Source: Sambucus nigra
Taxonomy: Eukaryota; Streptophyta; Magnoliopsida; Dipsacales; Adoxaceae
DNA length: 64,000 nucleotides
Direction of reading: 5' to 3'
Assembly (NCBI GenBank): GCA_949130495.1
Contig: OX422209.1
Span: forward strand, 693,890,757-693,954,756
Notes under the pieces: generated by a model
Databases searched by the model: none
Seen by the model: the letters and a program-made list of their open reading frames with translations, nothing else
Told to the model about the DNA's origin: nothing
In this document: in pieces, positions 20,001 to 29,552 of the stretch
How positions within the stretch are numbered: the first letter of the stretch is position 1
How the letters are laid out: every line of letters starts with the position of its first letter
Made by a program: the position numbers and the translations under genes

Positions 20001-21177
20001 TTTCAACACTTTAATATTATTTACAGATTTCTCCAGGTCTGACTCCTCCCTCTTGTTCTGAGACTCGACAGGTTCCTTAAGCTACCGTTCATTCATTTTC
20101 TTGTCCAGGGGTTCCTTCAGCCCCTATAGAGGTTGATACATCTGGAGTTCAAAATGACTCCAGTGGAACCCTCCCCTATCTAGGCACTTGTTCCTTTTCG
20201 CGAGGAAGGTGCATCACCAAGGGCTGAGGTTCCTCTTTCTGAAGGTTCAGTTGAAACTCAGAGATGTTAAAGTTACTCCTATAGTTATTACCCCTACAGT
20301 TATTACTCCTGCAGCTGTTACCCCTGCAGTTTCCACTGAGGTATTTACTTTCTCCCTCTTTTTCATAAGTCTTATCATTATGCCTGTTAAAATGAAGGAT
20401 AAGAGATCAAAATATAGCTTCCTTAACAATGAAAACCACTTGTTAAAATTCTTCACAAATTATCACCCTCGAGGTGACTTAACAATAAAAATACACTTGT
20501 TAATGTTTTTAGTAAAATCCACCTATAATGGTGACTTAATAAATAAAATACACTTGTTAAGATTTTTCTCCAGCTCCGCCTATAAAAGTGACATAATAAT
20601 GAAAATCACTTGTTAAGATTTTTTCTCAAACTCCACCTATAATGGTGACTGAACAATGAAAATACACTTGTTAAGATTTTTCTCCAACTCCACCTATAAT
20701 AGTGACTTACCAATGAAAACCATTTCTTAAGATGTTTTCTAAAACTCCACCTATAATAGTGACTTAACAATGAAAACACACTTGTTAATATTTTTTCTCA
20801 AACTCCACCTATAACAGTGACTTAACAATGAAAACACACTTGTTAAGATTTTTAGCAAACTCATTCTTTTTCATCTCATTTCAGGTTGCAAGGGAACCTG
20901 CTCCTGCTAAAGAGCCATCACAGCATGTTCCCTCGCCTGTTGCCTCTGCTCATCAAGGACCAGCCCCTTCAAAGGAAACCAGCACAATGATCGTGGTTCC
21001 ACTACAGATCTGCCAGCTGATAGTGACTCTAATTGTAAGGTTTCTCTACCCAATATGGCTCCTCATGAGTTTTTACTTATGGTCCTTCACCAGCCTCCTC
21101 AAGCCTCTTCATGCAATCGTTCTATCATTGAATAAATCACCACTCATCACCCTTAAACCTTCACTGTTGACTGCTTG
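17041..21177 (+). pseudogene. Tat-B antisense gene, plant-mobile-domain-like, multi-exon
   Basis: Opposite to the element's pol. It starts at ATG 17041 with a Ser/Thr/Pro-rich head. Around 17430-17690 lies a stretch like the plant mobile domain (GEFTVTVEDVCEMLGIDP, and DALIMVGFHRATWFGEFTLSKHNAVLRLL in a shifted frame). The later part is low-complexity exons with good splice sites: exon to 19431, donor GTATGT, acceptor TGTCTAG, exon 19513-19800 (EEAARRAAAFVESVGA), donor GTAATA, acceptor TTTTTAG, exon from 19875, donor GTGAGA near 19952, acceptor TTTACAG, exon from 20027, donor near 20341, acceptor TTTCAG, exon from 20885. The junctions I could test at 19431/19513 and 19800 are phase 0. Many stops and frameshifts show it is dead. 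A role is not known; related domains occur in transposons and in host regulators. Confidence 0.65.
20427..20865 (+). repeat. Minisatellite of ~57-62 bp units within an antisense-gene intron
   Basis: About eight units share GTGACTTAACAATGAAAA, CACTTGTTAAGATTTTT and CTCCACCTATAATA. Anchors of the CACTTGTTAA type lie near 20437, 20493, 20549, 20607, 20666, 20726 (diverged), 20788 and 20838. The array falls entirely between the donor near 20341 and the acceptor at 20884. Confidence 0.92.
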
Positions 21178-21971
21178 AGTGCAAACATATTGGTGATGAG
21201 CTATAAGATCCAAGGTCTGACAGTCGTTATTATTGAGGTTGTTAATACTCAAATGTCAAGTCTTACTAGGCCCCTTATCAATCAGTACTTGGGAAACTTA
21301 AGGGGGATGATAAATGATGGATTCTAACCGAACTAATTGATCAGCCACTTGAATTTTTTAAAGATTAATCAGTTAGAGAGCCAAAAGGATCTCTATCGAA
21401 AGCATAAAGAGGCCCAACGGTTAGTTGGCCCCTTTATTGGAAGGAATTGATCAAGAGCTGAAGACTGCCAAATAAGATCTTTTGAAATCCAATTAAAAGC
21501 ATGTGGCCTTAGTCATTGAATGGGACCACTCCTAGACTAGACTTGAAGTCTCCATTACTACTCAGAGAGCATGCTTGGAAGACTCTTTGGGCTTGCCTGG
21601 GGATTTCATCTCCTCTCTTGACTTGTAGTTTCTTCCGAGTTAAAGTCCCTTCTTTTGTTGTGTTGTAAGTTTTTTGTTCATTTCCTTATATGTAATTCTT
21701 ATGAAATAGTTCCCAATTTTGTAATCCTTTTAAGTATAAGAATGGAAAAAAAATTGTTACCATGTCATGCTTTGTCATTTATTACAACTGTCTTCTATTC
21801 ATTAAAAATATTAAACTCTTATTATTTACAAGAGAACTCTTTTTTCTTAACTCATGAGAAGAATCAAAACAAAATAAATAACTCATAATGAATTGTAACA
21901 TAACTTCAACAGTTTAGCATAAAAATAAATCTCTAACTGAGGTTACTCGCTTAAACATGATAGACCTTTAA

Positions 21972-23189
21972 TCACTTGTTATTAATCTTGAAAGATTTAT
22001 CCTCTCCCATCTTAGAGATTAAATAGTAACCTGAATCGTGATCCTTCTTCACAATGAAATGGACCTCCCAATTCTCAGCAAATTTAAGCAATGGGGGCCC
22101 TTGAATGTGTTTCATCGCTGCCTTCAAAACCAGATCCCCTTCTACAAACTTTCTAGGCCTTATGAAGTTATCATATGCCATGTAGAGTTACTTTGTGTAT
22201 ATTTAGAAGTGTTGCATCACACTGTCCCTATATTCATTCAGTGCTTTCAATTATACATGTCTATTCTGAGGAAGCATGCTGTTTTGCAAGGAATATTGAG
22301 TTGAGGGAACTTCCAGATCTACTAGTAGAATTGCTTCAGCTCTAAATATAAGCGAGAATGGCGTATACCCTATGGATTTCCTCTTTATTGTTCGATAGAT
22401 CTAAAGAACTGTTGGAATCTTATTATTCCATGAACCTGGGAAATCTTCCATCATATTGGCCAGAATATTAACCAAGGTCTTATTAGTTGATTTGGCTTGA
22501 CCGTTGCCTTTGGGATATGCCACCCTTGAGGTATGCTGAATGATGGAGTACTTGTATGTGAGCATTGTTTTTTTGTTGATAAATGGGGTCCCATTATCCG
22601 AGAGGGTAACCTTTGGGATCCCAAATTAATAAATTATGTACTCTCTAATGAAGTTGGCCACCACACCTGCTATTTCTCTCTTTATTGGTATTGCTTTAGC
22701 CCACTTAGTAAAGCGCTTTGTTATCACTAATATCTAGATTTTTCCTCTCGAAGATGGATATATTGCCCCTGCCAGCTCAAACGCTCAGGTGTGGAATGGA
22801 TATGGAGTAGCCAAAGAGTGTAAGTCCACCGAGGGAGAATGGACCATATTATTTCCATGCAGCTGGCTAGCCTTGTATTTTCAAATGAACTCAATAGAAT
22901 CATTCTCTATGATTGGCCAATAATAAACCAAGGTCATCAATTGGTCATATAACTTTTCCCCTCTAATGTGAGCTGGTTCATGAGCTTGATTTAATACTTC
23001 TATTACCTCCTCCTTCGTGATGCATCTTAATGGAATGGTAAAGTATCCTCTATGATAGAGTTGCTCCTCTTGGACGTAGAACCTTGGTTCCCTTTGCTTG
23101 AGTCCCATTGCATTAATTTTTTTCGTAGGAAAAACTTCATCCTTGATCAAATTAATGTAAAGTGAGTTGCCTGAAAGAAAAGTTAACAT
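21972..23189 (-). pseudogene. Tat-B integrase
   Basis: Reads from 23189 down to 21972 on the minus strand with several stops. In order: an upstream zinc-binding region (ITKEEVIEVLNQAHEPAHIRGEKL then LVYYWPII; the distal Cys pair is not clear), the catalytic core in pieces (ITKRFTKWAKAIPIK near 22720, the GIPKVTLSDNGTPF region near 22600, and a YPKGNGQA stretch near 22510), and the C-terminal domain (MAYDNFIRPRKFVEGDLVLKA... to IKINNK-like end at 21972). The order and motifs fit a Tat integrase. Between the antisense gene end (21177) and 21972 there is AT-rich sequence with no gene. Confidence 0.75.
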
Positions 23190-23399
23190 TTATCGCGCCT
23201 TCATTGTAACTCTGATACATCCTGCTTTATTATTGGCCAAAATGTCCCTCTCTCGGGATTCTTCTATACATAAGGATCTCAATTATTTCGTAGTGTTCAT
23301 CATGTGTCTTATTCAATGTCCACTCTTCTTTCTCTGGCCCGATGCACCTTAATAGTTATCCTCCCACGTTCCTAAAGTAAAGACTTCATTAGCTTGCAA

Positions 23400-25100
23400 A
23401 ATACTGAGCTCTCTCTGAGTTCCATCTTTCCCTCCATACACCCCAACTGCTTCCTGATCTCGCATTTTCAATCCGAATCATCTTCCATCGAAAATATCTT
23501 CTATACCACCGAGGGAGTTATTCTTCATTGTATCACCAATGTTGTTATATCGCTCTTCATGGCCACTTTCTGAGCAATGGTGTCATAAGCATCAGCATGC
23601 CTGTTTATCATTATAGGATGCCTCTTTATCTTGACTTGATGGAATTGCTTTATCAGCTATTGGATTATTGTTCAATAGAGCGCCAGGATGAGGTGTTGTA
23701 ATGCATATTCCCCATTCACTTATTAAACCACGAAGTTCGAATCATATTTTATGCACAGTGAATGGATGCCCCTTCGAAGGGCCTCTAACAAACCCAACAC
23801 TAACGCCTCATACTCTCATTATTAAAGCAAGGGAAATTTAAATTATAGGAAAGGAAAATATCTTTCTTCCCTTTTGAAAGTCATATTCTGAAAGGATGAG
23901 GAACCACATACTACTCTTCTAATCAAAATAGTTCTTGCCAATAAAAACTTAATAGGATCAAATATTGTTATAATATGAATTATGAAAGACAACAGGTAAT
24001 GTCTAAGTTTTTGGGATACAAATACCAAGGTTAAGAAATACCTCTTTATACTTCTATACCTTGCCTCGAGCCCATATATAATCTTGCTCAAATAGTAGAC
24101 TGGTCGTTCCTGCCCATTAACTTCCTACGCCAAGAGAACTCTGACATACCTAATGGTAGACAGATGGTAGAGCTACAATGGTATCCCTGCCTTTAGAGGA
24201 ATCATCATTTATGGAGAAGTGAGCAGTTTTTTCATCTTGGTGAGAGATTCTTGGTGAGCCACCTCCCATTTGAACATTGTTCCTTTTCACAGCAGCTCCA
24301 TCAGTGGATGAGTTATCTCGGTCAGTCTTGGTATAAATCTTCTAAGGTAGGAGACTTTATCGAGGAAACTCTTAAGCTCCTTCATTGTTCTTGGACATGG
24401 TGTCTCTAGGATCGCTCGTTGTTTATCCTGGTCCATCTAGACTCTTTATCGATCCACCACGAAGCCCAAAAACTTCCCGCTTGTAACTTCAAAGGCACAC
24501 TTTAATGGATTCATCTTTAGCTTATACTTCCTGCACTGAATGAACACCTTCCTCAAATCATCTAGATGGGACTCTTCCTTCTTCGATTTAATAACCAGAT
24601 CATCCACAAAAAATTCCAAAAACTTATGAAAGAAGTCATGAAAAATTGCCATCGTCGTTCTTTGATATGTTGCTCTAGCATTATTTAACCGAAAAAGCAT
24701 CACTTTATACATAAAATTACCTAACTTGGTTCTGAATGTTGTTTTCTTTACATTTATTGGATCCATATTGATTTGGTTATAACCCACATACCAATCCATA
24801 AAGTTGTACATTTTATGCCCAACAGTTGCATTGATCAGGCAATCAATAGAGAGTAGAGATAATTAATCTTTTGAGCAAGCTATGTTCAAGTCCCTGAAGT
24901 CCGCGCAGATTCGTATATGATTATTGTCCTTATTTTCCACTGAGATAATGCTGGATAACTAAAGTGGGTGTTGTATCAGTTTGATGAACCCTACTGTCAG
25001 CAACCATTAAATATCCTCCTTAATTTTTAGATACAAATTAGGATTGTAAGTTCTTGTAGCTTGCTTTGCCGGTATGGCTGAAAGCAAAACGTTTAGCTTG
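23400..25100 (-). pseudogene. Tat-B reverse transcriptase and RNase H regions
   Basis: The clearest part is 24811-24446 on the minus strand: MDWYVGYNQI, TTFRTKLGNFMYKVMLFRLNNARATYQR and the catalytic FFVDDLVIKSK followed by KLKMNPLKCAFEVTSGKFLGF, all standard gypsy RT motifs; the two Asp of the FVDD box are present. Lower down, near 23830-23700, a second RNase H of Tat type is recognisable (EYEALVLGLLEALRRGI...DSNFVV...NGEYA). Stops and frameshifts separate the pieces. The intervening first RNase H is only dimly visible. Confidence 0.75.
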
Positions 25101-25779
25101 TAGCAACTATTTATTCATCTAACCCCTCCATCTTTACGTACATCCATGTAAAGATATATATATACTCCATAATCATCTCAATTAAGGCCCTTCTTTAATC
25201 TTCTATCAGATCCTTCGAAATGAAGATGGGTCTTAGATCTTATCCTTCTTTGGCTAGCTCTAGTTGCTCCATCTCCTTCACTTGTGGCTTTGGGAGGTAA
25301 AACAAGTAGTATAGTTCTTCTTCTACTTCCTTCTTAAATTCTTTTATGCTTGAGTTATATATGACCATGCACTACCCTTATTGGTTCATCAAAAAACCCT
25401 CATACACCAGATCGGCCTCTTCGTCAGCCTTTGGAATAGCTCCTTTGACCGCTTGCTCATACCTTAAAAAGAGATAAATCACCTTCCCATCCTCCTTTAT
25501 CAATTTCTTACACTACCTATTGGCCATTACGGTTGCCTTCCATTTTCTTTCTTTCGAAGCTTTTGCTAACCTATTTCTCAAAAACTTACTCAGCACATTC
25601 TATCGTTGGGGATCATGCTCCATAGGGTCCATCCTAGTCCTCATCATATCTCTTAATTTTGGGATAAATATGATTGACCTCCTCATCTACTTCTCTTCTC
25701 CATACTCCCTCACTGCTTTGACCATTCATATGACCCATCATTTCCCTAATAAAGGGAACCTTGGCTCCTTCCATTCATC

Positions 25780-26368
25780 TCGTTAAGACTCTTGCATCCT
25801 CTTCCATCTCTATATAGAATGATGCATCCACCAAGTGAGCCTTTTTTATTGAAAAGGGCTTCTTCATTGCACATACAGCGATCTTAGTCCCCTTCACATT
25901 TGGTTTAGTGCATTGGTTATATGTCGAAGGTACTAAACTATGGTTGTGAATCCACGCCCTTCCTATCAGAAGGTGTTAAGAAGTAGCACTCTTAATCACA
26001 TGAAACTTGATGTATGAAGTGAGATTCCCCATTATGATCCCTACGTTCATAAACCTAATCAGCTTGGAGGATTGGTTGTCATAGCCAGAGATCACCAAAG
26101 GCATTGGTATTATTTTTTCCTCAAAGATACTGGATGCATGGAATAAGTTTATGGGAATGATGTTTATGGATTCTCCCCCATCAATTAGAGCTCTCGCAAA
26201 ACGTACCCTATTGATACTTTTTGTCATGTACAAGGGCCTGTTATGTGGGAACCTTATAGCTCTATCGGTGTTACTGAAAGTCAGTTTGAACAGGAATTTC
26301 CTTACCAATATGGTTATGGTCCCCCTCCATCTCAGCAATGTAACTGCATTCTTTCGTTCAATATCCAA
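25780..26368 (-). pseudogene. Tat-B aspartic protease region
   Basis: Minus-strand frame with FARALIDGGESINIIPINLF, the retroviral-type protease active site in its Tat form (D-G-G in place of D-T/S-G), followed by a flap-like region, then HLLIGRAWIHNHSLVPSTYNQC, the Tat counterpart of the second conserved protease block. One stop near 25976 separates the two blocks. It would cleave the Gag-Pol precursor. Confidence 0.78.
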
Positions 26369-26444
26369 AAATAACTAGGGTTATCTCCTATTTGCTTTCC
26401 TTTGACATTCCCACCTGATCGAAAAACCATGAGAATTTGGGAGA

Positions 26445-28133
26445 CTATGATACAACATGGTATTCCAGCCCTTGGTCTACTTCCTCGTTATACAGGTTAT
26501 ACACATCCTCCATATCTCTTGCACTAACTTCATTGTAAGCTATCACAACATCATCCATTCCTCCTAGGCAGTCTTCTAACGTCTTCTCAAACTCTTTCTG
26601 CTCCACCACCAGTTCCCTCACCTCCCTCTCAGCGTCTTCGTCATAAGCAACTACCAAGTTAGTTGTATGTGCTGGTAGTGGGTTGTTATTGACATTCCTC
26701 TTAGGAATCTGCAGAGTTCCTGCCTTCATGTATTTGCCTATAATCTTCCTTAATCATCGTTGGATGTCCAATCTTTCGATGGATCTGGAAGTATTAGGGA
26801 TTAGCTCTTGTCTCTGCATCTGGCTCCGTTGTTGGAGTATCCTTGGGCTCATAGATTGTCCCCCCATTGCACCATAACATTGTAGCAACTGACAGCCTTT
26901 TTAATATTACAAGACAATGGTGGTGGGTCCTCTTTGTCTCTACTGAACTTTCCTTACACCATTGGAATCGGCGTATCCCACTCGTGGGGGATGGCCATAT
27001 CCCATAATAGGTTGTATTGGATGCCTGAATATCATAGGCTTCATGATGGAATTTGGCTGTATAACCAACTAGATGTTCCTTGCTACTTGAAAAAACTCCG
27101 TAAAAACTCATTCGTGCATTTCATTTATGAGGTGACAAATGTACTTCGGGAGCAAACCTACAGCACAAATCTGAAGTAATTTGGACTCCTTGGCCTCCTC
27201 CCTCGCGTCAAGAGACCTTTATTGTAACCTTCGAACGTACGCCACCACTTCCTCCCCGGTCGTTGCTTTCCCTGTCCAATTGTGTCAATATAAATTCATC
27301 TCCTATCGAAAAGAAGTTCTAGACAAATAGAATACGACTTTCTTTCCACGTTGATACACTCTTCGGTGCTAAGTGAGAGTACCAGGTATATGTTTTATCG
27401 ATAAGGGATTTGGAAAACCCCCTCAACGTTAACTTCTTATTGTTGCAATGATCCCCCAAATGCTCAATGAACTGCTTGTTATGCTCCTTCAGGTTTCTCC
27501 TCTTTCCTGTGTATTTTTCAAAGACATGAGGAATGTAATCTTCGGGTAAGGTTCCTCGTTGTACACCTCAGGATAGGGAGTATGAAAATCATCGTACACA
27601 GATGTCACCTCACTAGCTAACTGCAAGGAGGCTGCGATCATCTTTAGCATTTCTTTTTTCATCCCCTTCCTTATTTATTCTAAGGCAGATGTAGGTGTTT
27701 TCTTAGCCATTGAAGCAATGGGCTGAGGGACCACCGGTGGAATAATTTCCACACCTAGGGTACCCACCATTGGGATAAGGGTAGGGACAGTGTTCATGGG
27801 AGTAGGTTTAGTTAGAGTTGTGCTCGATGGGGCTATCGGAGCTGCCATTGGTGTTATGAAAGAGCTGGGGTCTAATCCCCCTCCAAAAGCCATTGCAACT
27901 GCAGGAGTCTATAAGATCTCAAAGAATTTTCCCATGAGAAGGGCTATATGTGTCTGTCTCATCACGGTGCTAGAATCCTGTGTGACTGTTGGGATTCCTA
28001 TTGCCATTTGAACTGGGGGCAAGTCTACCCAAGGAATCCCATCCCTGGAAGCTTCAAGCTATATCGCCTCTTATTCTTCATTTCTCTTAATAGCATCAAA
28101 TTCAATGGTGCAATTAACGTTATCTTGCGCCAT
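26445..28133 (-). pseudogene. Tat-B gag
   Basis: A start ATG is proposed at 28133-28131 (MAQDNVNCTIEFDAIKRNEE) just inside the 5' LTR. Near 27560-27280 the retrotransposon Gag domain can be read in pieces (LTLRGFSKSLIDKTYTWYSHLAP). The C-terminal acidic part lies at 26729-26445 (DEDAEREVRELVVEQKEFEKTLED). Stops and shifts break it throughout. It would form the capsid-like particle. Confidence 0.65.
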
Positions 28134-28148
28134 ACTTCTAGAATAATA

Positions 28149-28168
28149 CCTCTCTAGGGAAGTCTCCA
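28149..28168 (-). promoter_or_regulatory. Candidate Tat-B primer-binding site
   Basis: On the minus strand TGGAGACTTCCCTAGAG begins two bases inside the 5' LTR. It starts with TGG as expected for pairing with a tRNA CCA end. I cannot name the tRNA, so this is positional inference. Confidence 0.4.
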
Positions 28169-28170
28169 AA

Positions 28171-29411
28171 TATAATAGGGTAATCCCCTTGAAGCTTGGG
28201 CGTATAGTAATACAAGTGGGGGCATAGCCCCTATAGGTATGGTAATAAACAATAACCCAATTACTCTTTGACAAAGACAAATGAACACAGAATATTGTAT
28301 ATAATCAACACTCAGATCAAATTCACAAATATCTCGGTATAACTCAAATAATAATAAAGGAAATTCAAAAGAAACTCATTCAAAGGGAGAGATAAGTAAA
28401 CACCTTAGATACACCTTGGCACGTAGACAACACACCAATAACCTCTGATATATCTTTGTTTATCTATTAAAAGCTTCACAATAAATGACAATATTGGGCG
28501 AGTAAAATCTATCTAGTTTGTAATAACTTCTCCTGACTTATCTTTCTCTATATAACAATAAACTCTCTAGAAAGAACTCCCTATCTCAAAAATGGTTGGG
28601 GATAATAAATAGCCCCATACCTTTCTCAACATGTCTCGGTCCTTCACAGACATCCCCCTCACACTTTACGTCATAAGCATTAAATTCCTGAGGGGTCAGC
28701 CCACCCTACATCATGATCATTAAATGCTAGTACATGCCTTTTGCCTAACCATTGTGCATCAGAGGATTGTCACCACAGAGGTGGCTCACCAAAATGTTTG
28801 ACAGTCATAATCCCACAATGGTTTAATCAATTTTAGATTGGAAGGTATTTAACTAGATGGTGACATCACCTAAAGTAGATGTTACATTTGGTAAGGAATT
28901 GTTTGGCTTAAAGCTCAACATACGATGGAACTCAAGGTTACTCTACATGAGCTTCCACGATGAAATATCTCTCAGAGTTTTACCAGGTCTATCTAAGATG
29001 GTCAAGACAAGCCTTAACGTTGCCTCACTTCTTAATCCTCTAAACCAAGTCCCGCTGAAGTTCCCACGGTGAGGTCATTAGATACAGCATGTAAACTCTC
29101 CCAGGCCCTGCCAGGCCTAGTCTCTCGTGGGTATCGTTTGACCTCACACTCAATATTACAATCGTTAGATAATTATAACCAATGTACTTAAAATATACAA
29201 GTTGACTAAGTAGAAACGGAAGATAAAGAAGAGACCTCTCATCAAGTTTCCTCGCTGAGTTGCATCACTGAGCTTCCTCGCTAAACTACTTCACTGAGCT
29301 ACCTCGTTGTGATGCCTCATTGAACTGCCTAGCTGTCTTTATGTTGCTTCCTTCTCTTGAGTATTTTATATTATTTTGGGGAATCTATCTCTCTTTTAGA
29401 GATTACCTTTA
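28171..29411 (-). mobile_element. Tat-B 5' LTR
   Basis: Partner of 14651-15879, about 1.24 kb, clearly diverged. Its inner terminal bases (TATAATAGGG on the plus strand) have lost the TG...CA form kept by the other copy. The short CCTCGCTGAG-type repeat lies at about 29236-29340. The 141 bp from 29412 to 29552 is the flank between this LTR and Tekay-3 and holds nothing I recognise. Confidence 0.78.
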
Positions 29412-29547
29412 TGCCCCCTACACTAAGATTCCTACTCTTCCCAGCAAACTTCATGAACTTGTGAGGAACATACCACTATGGGTATGGTTTTTCATTAATA
29501 CTTTCTAGGTATGGGTTCTGCATCTCCTCATACATGAGAGGTGACTC

Positions 29548-29552
29548 CTTTT
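29548..29552 (+). repeat. Tekay-3 target-site duplication, left (CTTTT)
   Basis: CTTTT directly precedes the LTR start TGTAATACC and is repeated exactly at 40467-40471 after the right LTR. Confidence 0.9.

Larger units (their letters stand above)
14651..29411 (-). mobile_element. Tat-B: decayed full-structure Tat-lineage element, minus strand
   Basis: Two similar direct repeats (14651-15879 and 28171-29411) bracket a minus-strand gag, protease, RT, RNase H and integrase order and a plus-strand antisense gene. Boundaries were set from the last bases shared between the repeats and from TG...CA ends in the lower-coordinate copy (TGTCATAGGG at 14651; TTACCTTCA at 15879). I could not find a target duplication: the flanks CTAGG and TGCCC do not match, so one edge may be eroded. 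It appears older than Tekay-3, since its reading frames are far more broken. Confidence 0.8.

Noticed and set aside
14630..29552. Target-site duplication for Tat-B
   Set aside because: Flanks CTAGG and TGCCC (or neighbours within a few bases) do not match, so I do not claim one.
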